Shown here in pieces: positions 49,936-60,020 of a stretch of DNA of 64,000 nt. The first letter of the stretch is position 1. The number at the start of each line of letters is the position of its first letter. A model generated the notes under the pieces. The model worked only from the letters and a program-made list of their open reading frames with translations, was not told the DNA's origin and searched no databases. Made by a program: the position numbers and the translations under genes. Source of the DNA: Schistosoma mansoni (lineage: Eukaryota; Platyhelminthes; Trematoda; Strigeidida; Schistosomatidae); assembly GCF_000237925.1 (NCBI RefSeq), contig NC_031495.1:29890679-29954678 (forward strand), read 5' to 3'.

Positions 49936-52566
49936 ACAGAAACCACATTGAACTACTGCATTTTTAAACCGGAGATAATTTTTATTAGATATACTAAATC
50001 GTTTTATTATTTCAATTAGGTTTCAGTTGTTTTACTCCAGGAAAATAAATTAATGAAAATGAAGTTGAAGGTATACTATCATACTGTTTATATCGCTTAA
50101 GGTTTATCAATGAATAATACTGAAATTTGAATGTTAGCATAGTTGAACAAGATTACCAACAATTTACAAGAAAATAGTGATAACGTGTTGTGTCCCGACA
50201 TGAATAAAAGTAAACAGGAAAACAAATAATAAATATACTTTTTGGGAAAAACAAATACTCAGTTAATTGACATAATAGAACTAATGGTCAATTAGATTTA
50301 TCTAAAGTATGTTGATCATTAGAAATCAAAACATTTCCGATCCCTTAGTAAAATAAATATATAAATAATTAATCTTATTTTATCAGATTATAAAGTACAT
50401 AACTACAAGTGGACTTATCGTATATCAAATAAAGACATTCTACGAAAGCTTAATTGTAAATAACAACAACGTTTATCAATGTCAGTTGAAATCTTATGTT
50501 GTAAACAAACATACAGCTTAAAGAACAATTTTTCCCCATTTAAACAAATATCTGATCTCTGTTTTGAATGAAGATGACCTTAGAAATATATTTGTTTTTC
50601 TGTCAAAGTATAATTTGGGAATGTTACGAAATCGAAGTATTATTTTCTGGTTAATAATCTTCTTTTTTTTCTAAGTGTAAATAAAAAGGAAACAAAAATT
50701 ATAAACATGGTATTTAGATCCATTTATGCGATAAGCTCAGATGGATAAACACACTTTAAATTTCCTGTCGGTACTAGATCCTTTGAGGAGGAATTAGTAA
50801 AAAAACATCCTGAATATTTAATTTATGAGGGAAACCGCGCTTGATTTTCTTATCTGTTGGAGCTAATCAGTGAAGTGTATTCATAATCTGCCAATTAATG
50901 GTATGCTATTGAAATTTCAAAACCTTGTGGTTTATTAATATGATGAACATAGTTTCGATTACTCATCAGTTCAATATCAATGAAGTATAATGTTGCCTCA
51001 ACTAGTATTAATCTTGAATTGGGTGATCAAGAAAAATCAGTCTCACTTCGATTTAGTTCAATAAAATTATGAATTTATTTGAAACTTGAATAGTCAAAAG
51101 ATAGTTCGCCACAATTTCCGAATTCATTTCTTAATTCCACTTACGATCAAGATATGTATCATTTTTCTGAATGTATGATCCAGGTTAATACAATAATGAG
51201 GCTTTTACTATTGATTACTAAGTGAAAGTACAATTTATGAAATGTCTATCCTGCTCACTTGCTTCAAAGTTAGACAGTTTTTTTCGGAGCATGTGAATAT
51301 GCTTGATGTGATGTCGGTTCACATGTGATAGCTTTTAAAATCTAATTTGTATAGCTATCATGAATTTGATTACTGAGTTCTCATCTTTTACATAATCATC
51401 AAAGCATTTTCTAATATGGCCCACATGTTTTGTGAGACGGACTTGAATATTATCTATAAATTTTTCGACGCAAGATGAACTTCTACTGTGATGACCTATA
51501 ATGTGGTCAACATTATGAGTAAAACTTAACTATGTAAAGTAGATAAGCTCAAATTAAACCCTTTTGGAAAATACTTGTTCTAAAGCAAAAGATTTTGATG
51601 TTATACTAACTTGGAATTTTATACTCTTTAGGAGTACATTAAGACTACATTGCAAACTAGTGAATCACACTAGTATTTATGAACATATTATTTACAAATA
51701 ATAAGTTTTCTGATTTACTCTATATTATAAATCCGAATACATAATACTGTTTTAGATTCTTTTGGAATTTTCGACATCTAGTAAGATCTGTAACCCGTAG
51801 ATTTTACTGAGTTCACAAATTCAAAAATTCTCACAGGTGATCCTACAGATGAATTACATTAATTGAATGCACAACTTTAGTTTTTATGACATTGGCCATT
51901 GTAATCTGAAAGATTTACGTCATAATAACAAGGTATTAAAAAGTGGCAAATATTTTACATGTTCAGTAATATATCATAACTATCAAACGTCCAGCTGTTT
52001 AACGTCATTTAGCTGAATGGTTTATAATATTACGCCTATAACGATAAACACAACAACGATGGTAAGCTGCAAGGATAAAATCTATACAAAAACAATTCAA
52101 ATAAATTTCAAGAGAAACCATGATTTCTTTGAACTTAACTGTCTTGTTAATTCGGTCTCGTTAAACATTTCATTCTATGAAAATGAGAATTACAAGTTCA
52201 TTTTTACAGTAGGCAAGGATTTTCTGAGGATTAATGATAAATATTTTTCAACTAATAGCAGCTAGCATGGACTTAGATTAAGATTAGCCTATTGACTGAT
52301 TTCAACTAGCTCACATCGATTAGATCTGTATTCGTATTTTTGATGTAAAAAATGTAAGCAAGCAAGAACGATATTTTTTACACAATATGATTCAGTTTCC
52401 ATTGCTACATGAAGTAGATACTATGAATACACATTACATGACTTGTAAATAACCTAATTTTAAAGAAAATTTAATAAACCCATTATGTATTCATTTTGTT
52501 TTGTATAATTTGATGCTAGTGGGCTTTTTGCTGCCCCGAAAAATTCGATTTTTATGTTCAAAATAA

Positions 52567-52710
52567 TAATTTTTAACTATTTCCAGTTAGAGTTTCTTCA
52601 GCGAGTTAGTTTTCTACGGGATGGGGTCGCTAACCACATGCCCAACCCTCCTCCTTTATCCAGGCTTGGGACCGACAGTAGCCCCCGGAGGGGATACGGG
52701 CGAAGTTATA
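52567..52710 (-). mobile_element. 144-bp RTE-derived element: 5' end only, with TSD
   Basis: Flanked by a perfect 10-bp repeat ttcaaaataa (52557-52566 and 52711-52720). The inside matches the 5' end of the full RTE: the blocks gcgagttagtt, tacgggatggggtcgctaac and catgcccaaccctcctcc are shared with 32998-33100, in the same minus orientation. It carries no coding DNA. Its sense-strand 3' tail (agttaaaaattatta) is loosely like the RTE tail (agttagtaaataagta). Confidence 0.8.
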
Positions 52711-54104
52711 TTCAAAATAAGTCTCTGACTAAGATTCATCTACCTAAACAACATGAGTGAACTTTTAAAAGTCGGTCTTTATTTTTTACTTATTCTAATC
52801 ACTATCCGGTGAGTCTTATCTTATTACGTAACAAAACTATCTTTGATGTTCTAGAATAATCACTCCAGTCACTTTCAAAAACGTTTTCAAAATCTTGATT
52901 TTAACACTTTCACTATTTCTTCGAATTTAGTGTTCTCTGACAGACAATTTATCCCTTGAATTCCATGCGTGGTAATGTATATAAATAACTAAACAATTTT
53001 ATCTGGGAGAAAACAACGTATCTACCATAGCCTGAGATCTTCGGTTTTGCATTATTTAACTTTATGAAGTGAATTAATTGCATGTAGTAAATATGGGACA
53101 TAACTATAGGTCTTTACTTGAAGAACAATACATTTCCATCCATAGAGGTACTTTATTTATATGAAACAAATGTTTTTATTTAATTAACATAAAACATAAT
53201 AGCTAAAATAACTTTAGGCATTGAATATTAGACAAATGAAATAAATTATACGATTAGCAATATGTTATAGTGTTTATTCAAGTCAGTGAAGCTTTACAGA
53301 GTGAAAGCCACATATTCATTATACAACATTTAGGTTTAAGCAAAACAGTATCTTTTTTAGTATATATGTGTATATATAATATTGAATAGACTGTTATTGT
53401 TTTAATTCCTATTAGTAACCAAAATTTAACAACTGTTACTATCCCCTTCAACGTATATATAACCTGGATGATTTCATACTAAATAATAGAAAGTGAAAAA
53501 AGAAATCACTCTCAAATGTTTTAGTTTAATCTATTGAAAACAGTTGTTATTCTACGGATCATTTTTGGTAAGAGCTTTGCTTTTTTTTGGAACATTTCAC
53601 TTTGATTATCCCATTTTATGTATATGACAATGTTTAGTGCATTCATTTACTAACCAATACATGAAGTGTGTCAAACTAGTTATATTTCAGTATAACCTTG
53701 TCCAGTAAATAGAATGTAGATATATTTTTCTTCTTAAAAGTACATCCTTTATGATTATTTATACACAATTTTGTGTTAAGCTGGTTGTATTCAAATTTTT
53801 TATTTAGATGTTTTTTCTTTATCAAATAAAAATAACGAAACAACCGTATCGAAATAGTTCCGACTAGATTCCTTTATCTAATTCGTTAATACTAATGGAA
53901 ATCTATATTTATAATCAATTTATCCCTGTATCTTATGTATCGTATAGATTTTTTTTTAAAAAGAATATCTTTTCCTAAAATTTTAAGAAAAGAATTTTGT
54001 TTTGAATGAAACAAAGAAATTTGGACAAATATTTAAGGTAGTTGCATAATTTCCAATGATAAATCTCTATATTATTTCTAGTTTTACATCTATAAAAAAT
54101 GTTA

Positions 54105-54213
54105 TAGATGAGATCATGAGTCAATTGAAGCTGAACCACCATGGAAAACCTAGAAGCACTGGACGGTCGTTTTGTCCCATTGTGGGACTCCTCAGCGATG
54201 CGCGTCCATCCAT
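54105..54213 (-). mobile_element. Truncated hammerhead retroposon joined to an inverted tail block
   Basis: Only tail and ribozyme are present. The tRNA-like part is missing and the DNA continues into ccatctattaaattacaaaa and the block ctccacgaaaccccctt (54232-54248), which is the 3'-tail block of the same family in opposite orientation. Confidence 0.7.
54154..54202 (-). ncRNA. Hammerhead ribozyme relic, GAAA lost
   Basis: Minus reading: CGCATCG, CTGAGGA, GTCCC, loop, GGGAC, AAAA where GAAA is required, then ACGACCGTC and CAGTGC. Stem II gained a fifth pair, but the catalytic G of GAAA is lost. Confidence 0.7.
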
Positions 54214-54964
54214 CTATTAAATTACAAAAATCTCCACGAAACCCCCTTCCTATAAAAAAATGTGCAAGATTGTTAACACCCATTTAATAAGATAGATATT
54301 AGTGAGAAAAGCAGGATAGTCTTTGATATTTAAAAATTAACTGTTTTAAATTCAATTCTTTAGGTTTTTCAAGACAACGTCAATGTAGTTCTGGAAACAA
54401 AACAACTCAACGACTTGATATATTGTTAATCATTAAAATATAAACCTGTGTTGATGGTACGATAACTTTGAGCAGCTTTCCGATTTGTACGTACTCTGTC
54501 TAAAATGGAACTGGATATTTTATTATTTTTCATTTCTTCTCCGAACACTTTCTTCTTTCAATCTATTCATTTTGCTTCGAGTAGAGTATTTCCAAGTATT
54601 TTATTTTTCAAAGGGATTTTTATGTTATGAATCAAAGAAAAAAGTGTTTTTTATTCAAATATCGATCAGTGACAAATTTCTACATTAGATGGTTATTAGT
54701 TTTAGAAGTCGAAGTATTATGTGTTTGCCAAATAGGAAATTTCACTCAGCAATTCTTGACTTAAAGGTGTTCAGTGAAATCATCATTGTTTGATTACTTT
54801 GATCAAAAATAGTTCAAAAATTATTTATTTTAAACCGTTATCTGAAGGTCTTTTAGTTTGACCATTAGTGTCGTCAATATAACTTTAGGTCAGTGAGAAG
54901 TAACAATTTTCTAATGAGGCTTCAATTTTTTTATTTGATGCTTGTTACGTCCTCTAATTAATTA

Positions 54965-55200
54965 CAGCAAACTATGACATACAACTAATGACACGCGAAT
55001 GTGTAGAACCCCATAGTTGCAAATCAGAAGACGAAATACGCAAAAGAAATGATTGTTGGGTAAGAGTCAGAAATGCACAGAAAAACATATGTATTTATAG
55101 TTATCATTACAATTCAGCCAATCCTCTAGAAGACAAGTTATGCTACCGTCCAACCGCAACATGCCACGTTGATATTCTAGAAAGCCTTATCATGTTCTGA
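54965..55200 (+). CDS. Candidate cysteine-rich terminal exon, unrecognised
   Basis: A pyrimidine-poor but canonical acceptor (AATTACAG) is followed by an open frame to TGA at 55200, containing MTRECVEPHSCKSEDE and KLCYRPTATCHVDI. Seven cysteines fall in about 75 residues. AATAAA lies at 55301. In a second frame just past the stop the DNA reads HVLIECNLVGDLR, which resembles the C-terminal Cys/His knuckle of some LINE polyproteins, so a decayed LINE tail is the main alternative. Confidence 0.25.
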
Positions 55201-55309
55201 TTGAATGTAATCTCGTCGGCGACTTGAGAGCCTCTTGGGCTTCATCATGCTTCTCGAAGTTGTCCTAACAATGTTTACACGTTTTCTGTATCAGCTGTCA
55301 AATAAAAAT

Positions 55310-57647
55310 ATCTACCGTCGAAGTTAATCTGTCTCAATAGTTTCAAATATTTATTATAAATCAATACGTATGTATGTAATCGTTAAATGAACAAAAAGAT
55401 GTACAGTATGATCCCTGAAAATTAATAACAAAGGTTATAGCATTACAAATCACTCATGGGCCGATAAGCAACATAAGAGAATTCAGTATTTTTATTGTTA
55501 CTCAAAGTATGATTTCTGAATAGCTACTAATAAAACTTAAAGCCGGTCGACTTTTACTCAACAATTATTACTGCAGTCTCAAGATCTTGCTATTACGATT
55601 GAATAAACATGGAATCTATGTACTGGGATTAGATCATTTAGACAGTTAGTTATGGCGTGATAAAAGTCATGGAGTTATAACCAAAATGTTGCTGATCGAT
55701 AAGTTCTCTATATAGCTTGAATTTAAAGTTAAGAAATAAACTTTTCCCCAACGTGCTTTCCGTAAATAAAGTTACTATCAAATCTTGAAACAAAACAGCC
55801 AAAGTAATTTCTGATAAACTGAGACAATTAACGTTAACGAAAATTCGGAAAGCAAGAGTTGACCATTATTTAGAAACAAAGAATACCGCAGCCAAAAGTC
55901 ATGTTTAATAACTTCATTTATAGGGTTTACTAAGTAATAAAAAATCTAAATATATTCTATTACTATTGCCAGTATAATGTGTGCAGATGTATTTTTTAGT
56001 GTGTGTGTATCGTAGCCAGTAATCAAACCTGGAACGTATGTTTCATCCTGTTTAAAATTCATCAGCCGGATTTGCTTGCATTTTAGTGTTGACTTTCGCA
56101 CTGTTACTCAAACTCAATGTTTTTGACTTCAAATGCCGTGTTACCCGCTGAGCCACTGAATTCAGTGCGTCACAGACAGTCACAATCGAATAACTCAATA
56201 CATCACGCCTTTTGAAATGTTACTGACATTGAACTGGACTTATAAAAATCGTTAAAGATGTCAATCACCGGAAGTTTATACACCAGAATATAAAAAGATT
56301 CCGAATACATTGAATTTACTCATTCAACAATATTATTTTAATATGAAAACAAACAATGAAGTTCTATTTTCAGTCAATATTGTTATTTCGTTTTGAAACC
56401 TTTTATTAGCGACTATGATAATGGTTTAATCATCTACATCTGTGATGTAACACTTATGACATGTAATTATACGGTATTATGAAAGTATGATTTTTACGTA
56501 TATTCTATAGAATACTATAATGGTTGGATGGATTATTCTCTAGTCTTGAGGAGGCTACGTCTAATCGTATTTAATAAGATGATTCCCTGGATTTTTATAT
56601 TATTATAAATGAAAATAACATATTACGAAGTAGTATCAAAATCTCTAAATAACTAAATAATGTCAATTATTATTATTCACATGCATAAAATATAAATTTG
56701 TTGTGCAACTGTCTTAAGAAAGTAAGGGAATTTATATCGAATGAAAATACATTTAGAAGAAACTCGTTTGGTAGTACACTCAAAGTGTCACCGTTAACGA
56801 AATTGTGTACAGAAAGATCTAAAATGCATAGCAGTTGGTCATACAGAGTATGATATCTTATGAAGAAATATTAAGAATAAATAGTGATATGTATAAATGA
56901 CAAGAAGGATAAATGGAATACATGGAAACCATTAACCGAATAAGGATGTTAAATACAGGATTTTCAGTGGGGGGTTGAATTCAGAAATCAGCTTGGATAA
57001 ACCGACAGAATTCTATTATATTCTGTTTAAAACCGAACTGATTTATAGACACTTTAGGTTTTTTTTGTAAAATACCGACAATAATGATCTATGAAATAAA
57101 CCATTATCTGTATATTAACTTGAAGTTCATTCTTTAGTTAGAATTGTTCTATGATAGTAATGAATAAAATACTGCTTTGCCTATAAGTTTTTGATACTTT
57201 CATTCTGATTTGCGTAGTACATAATTACTCTGCTCACTTATAATTTACCTTTATCCATCGTCAAATTGATTGAGGTTGACATTTTTGTGTGTATAACATA
57301 TTTAAATTAGCTTGAAAATGGAATTCAAAAAATCGAGGAAGTTTCATTTCCATTGATGATGAGTAAGTTTATATTACTACAACCCATTGAGTAATATATG
57401 TATATATATCTCAAGGGAATCGCCGTTCAGCTAACTTTTATTATTTTTTACTTTTGTTTCCAAATCTGTTTCATTTTGATAACACAATCGGTTCGAGTTC
57501 TGATAACTTAAAAAATTATTTAGACATCAATTCACTTGATTTATTTCCTTGAATCGTTGACTGAACGAGTGGCAAATATTATAATATTCAAGATATCATT
57601 TTCTACAAAGTATTTAGTTGCTGAAATTCAAATATATATAGTATATC
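55310..57647. other. Intergenic AT-rich DNA
   Basis: Apart from the Sm-alpha relic at 56010-56195 I see no gene or repeat. Confidence 0.45.
56010..56195 (-). mobile_element. Sm-alpha-like retroposon relic with hammerhead remnant
   Basis: Minus strand: attcagtggctcagcgggta (box A-like), a gap without clear box B, aaatgcaagcaaatccgg, CTGATGA, a lost stem II, GAAAC, a GTT triplet, and CCAGGTTT. Stem I still pairs in seven of eight positions (AAATCCGG with CCAGGTTT). Order and flanks match 59105-59290. Confidence 0.6.
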
Positions 57648-57985
57648 AGAAGGGGGTTTTGTGGAGATTTTATTAGTTCTATATAGTTGAAATCATGACT
57701 CAATTAAAGGTAGACAACCATGGAAAACCTGGAATCACTGGAAGGCCATTACGTCCTATTGTGGGACTCCTCAGCAGTGCGCATCCAAGATCCCGCCTCG
57801 CGAGATTCGAACCCTGGATTTATCAGTCTCGCACGCGAGCGCTTAACCACTAGACCACTGAGCTGGCATCCAACGTTGTTCATGTCTAACTTCAACCAAT
57901 CCACGAAATTGAGCAACCGTCCACCATTGTTTTGAGTGAGTTGATATTTATAGTATATTTGAATATATATATATATATATTGTTT
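57648..57985 (-). mobile_element. tRNA-like retroposon with hammerhead, full length (sub-family 2)
   Basis: Minus-strand element from an (AT)n tract (57964-57981) through leader, tRNA-like part (ccactagaccactgagctgg is the rc of box A), ribozyme relic, tail, and a final G/C-strand block (agaagggggttttgtggaga, 57648-57668) that is also present at 3594 and 54240. This copy shows the longest 3' tail. Confidence 0.82.
57734..57781 (-). ncRNA. Hammerhead ribozyme relic, two core changes
   Basis: Minus reading: GCACTG, CTGAGGA, GTCC/GGAC, then GTAA in place of GAAA and TTC in place of the GTC cleavage triplet, then CAGTGA. Stems I and II are kept; cleavage is not expected. Confidence 0.75.
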
Positions 57986-59104
57986 ACACTTAATCAACTT
58001 GTATTTGTCTACGTATAGAATCCGTATGAATACAAATTATTAAACGTAATATATAAAAATATCGAAATTAACTTATATTGAATATTGTACTACCATCAAT
58101 ATATTTTAGAAAAATGTTTTTTTAATTTTGTTATTCATGTGATATATTTTGTAGTGTTTATTTAAAAATAGAATAAATAAACTTCACAAACAATCACCAA
58201 ATGATGGATTTAAAATAAACAATATCAAGTTTTACGGTAAACATTTCAAAAAGAGAATATGTAAATCTGACAAAATATGACCTTTTTATTAACGTTAAAG
58301 ATATAGATAAAAATTGTCATTTAATAGTTTATTTAATGGATATAACGGTTTATCTTTGTTATTTATTTTACAGGTTTATATCTATAGAACCAATATAAAA
58401 CAATTGTATATGAATAACCTATGTGGAATTAGAATAAACTGGACTAGAATTTCATGAAATATTCTTTTTGCAGTTTACTCTGTGCACAGAGATCCAGACT
58501 TCTGAAACTAATCACATGACGGATGTCAAAGATCATTCTTACACTTAATGATATCCAGTTATTGTAAAAAAACGTTCTGAAAGTATTTCATGTTAATTAT
58601 ACATTCAGAAAAGATATTTCATATAGTCAATAGGTATAAATATTCCTAAGTGTTTATCACCCGTATATTTTATTCAACTCCATTATATCAGCTGTTACAC
58701 ACTAATAGCAGAGATTTTTTGATAATTCAATAAAATTTGAAGTCTCATATGGTTTCATGTCACCAATTAGTTACTAAATAAAACACATTGTTCACAATTT
58801 ATATAATTTTGAAATTTTCAACTGTTGAAGAAAATGGTTCACAACATCACAATTGTTTTCAGTTAGATCGTCATCAGGCTTTACTCTAATATACATGAAT
58901 ATTCATACGAAAATGTTAAACCGATCAAGGCAATTTGAGTCAATAATCACAATGAAATAGAATACGTCACCGAGCATAATAGGTCAAAGTACAAGTTGAT
59001 AGTGACAAATGTACTGATAGTAGTAAGAATATTAAATTACGATAACAAAAGTCTTATCAACCAAACAATACCAAGTGAATTTAAACCTCACCCGATTACA
59101 CAAG

Positions 59105-59290
59105 CAAGTGGCTATCAGGATTCAGTAGCTAAGTGGATAACGCGATGGCGTTTGAAGCGAACGGTATTGGCTTCGAGTCTCAGAGTGAAAATCAACTTTG
59201 AAATGCAGGTGCATCCAGCTGACGAGTCCAAAATAGGACGAAACGCAAGCCCTGGATTCCACTGTTAGCCATTATCCATCTTTGCTTATA
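59105..59290 (+). mobile_element. Sm-alpha-like tRNA-derived retroposon (sub-family 1)
   Basis: tRNA-like head (agtagctaagtggataacgc as box A, near 59126; ttggcttcgagtctcag as box B, near 59167), then gaaatgcaggtgcatccag, a hammerhead, and the tail ctggattccactgttagcc ... gcttataaaa. The ribozyme flanks match the known Sm-alpha element of S. mansoni. Confidence 0.82.
59211..59258 (+). ncRNA. Hammerhead ribozyme, Sm-alpha type, cleavage-site variant
   Basis: Stem I ATCCAG (59213-59218) pairs perfectly with CTGGAT (59252-59257). Core CTGACGA 59219-59225, stem II GTCC/GGAC (59226-59229, 59236-59239), GAAA 59240-59243. The triplet before the cleavage point reads GCC (59249-59251) where Sm-alpha has GUC. 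NHH-type cleavage could be possible but slow. Confidence 0.8.
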
Positions 59291-59699
59291 AAAGTCTTAT
59301 CAATCGTTAAACGTTGGAAATAGGAAGTCAAAAGTGGGTAAATAAGAATAATCATCACAAAACATTAAAATCATTACGTAATTAGAAATGTGTAAATAAT
59401 TAGATAGTGAGGAATACAAATGGAGAGAGGCGGAAAATTACAAATAAATAAAGGATGTGGAAATAATGCTAATAATAACAAAATTAAAAATAGGATTTAA
59501 AAATAGTAATTATAATGTCATTTGTTAAGTTATATCCGACCATGGAATGGACAGGGGGGTTACAAATTTCTTTTGTACATATTATTATGATGAATGATTT
59601 CTAAGAATTCTTATTTGATCTAGTGAAAGACATTCAAAATAATATACTACATTAGACAAAAGTAATGTTACTATTAAGGGACGATGAAGATTTCACTGC

Positions 59700-59700
<1 letters not shown>

Positions 59701-59740
<40 letters not shown>
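59701..59740. repeat. (AT)n microsatellite at the 5' edge of a retroposon
   Basis: About 19 AT units directly followed by tcaaatatactataaatatc, the leader of the hammerhead retroposon. The same join occurs at 57936-57981. Confidence 0.88.
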
Positions 59741-59742
<2 letters not shown>

Positions 59743-59919
59743 ATATACTATAAATATCAACTCACTCAAGACAATGGTGGACGGTTGCTCAATTTCGTGG
59801 ATTGGTTGAAGTTAAACGTGAACACCGTTGGAAGCCGACTCAGTGGTCTAGTGGTTAGGCGCTCGCGCGTGAGATTGATAGGTCTTGGGTTCGAATCTTG
59901 CAAGGTGGGATCTTGGACG

Positions 59920-59967
59920 CGCACTGCTGAGGAGTCCCACAATAGGACGAAACGGCCGTCCAGTACT
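59920..59967 (+). ncRNA. Hammerhead ribozyme (type I), core intact
   Basis: Stem I 5' strand GCACTG (59921-59926), core CTGAGGA (59927-59933), stem II GTCC/GGAC (59934-59937 and 59945-59948) with a 7-nt loop, GAAA (59949-59952), a minimal stem III, cleavage triplet GTC (59958-59960), stem I 3' strand CAGTAC (59961-59966). All bases of the catalytic core are present; stem I has one mismatch. The very short stem III is typical of schistosome and Penelope-linked hammerheads and favours cleavage as dimers. Confidence 0.85.
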
Positions 59968-60020
59968 TACAGATTTTTCATGGTGGTCTAGCTTCAATTG
60001 ATTTATGATCTCAACTATTG

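Larger units (their letters stand above)
41977..52556. other. Intergenic AT-rich DNA downstream of YDJC
   Basis: About 10.5 kb with two tRNA-like relics, one candidate exon (44992-45195), one AT microsatellite and repeat C copy 2. The open frame at 47254-47472 (72 codons, followed by AATAAA) has no recognised motif. Confidence 0.45.
59700..60020 (+). mobile_element. tRNA-like retroposon with hammerhead ribozyme, near full length (sub-family 2)
   Basis: Order: (AT)n, a leader (ctataaatatcaactcactc; 59746-59830), a tRNA-like pol III promoter with box A (tggtctagtggttagg, about 59843) and box B (gggttcgaatc, 59887-59897), a hammerhead ribozyme (59920-59967), and a tail (ccatggtggtctagcttcaa, ending near gatctcaact). 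The same order recurs at 39453-39775 and 57648-57985. Unlike common SINEs the tRNA-like part is about 100 bp inside the element. Confidence 0.85.
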
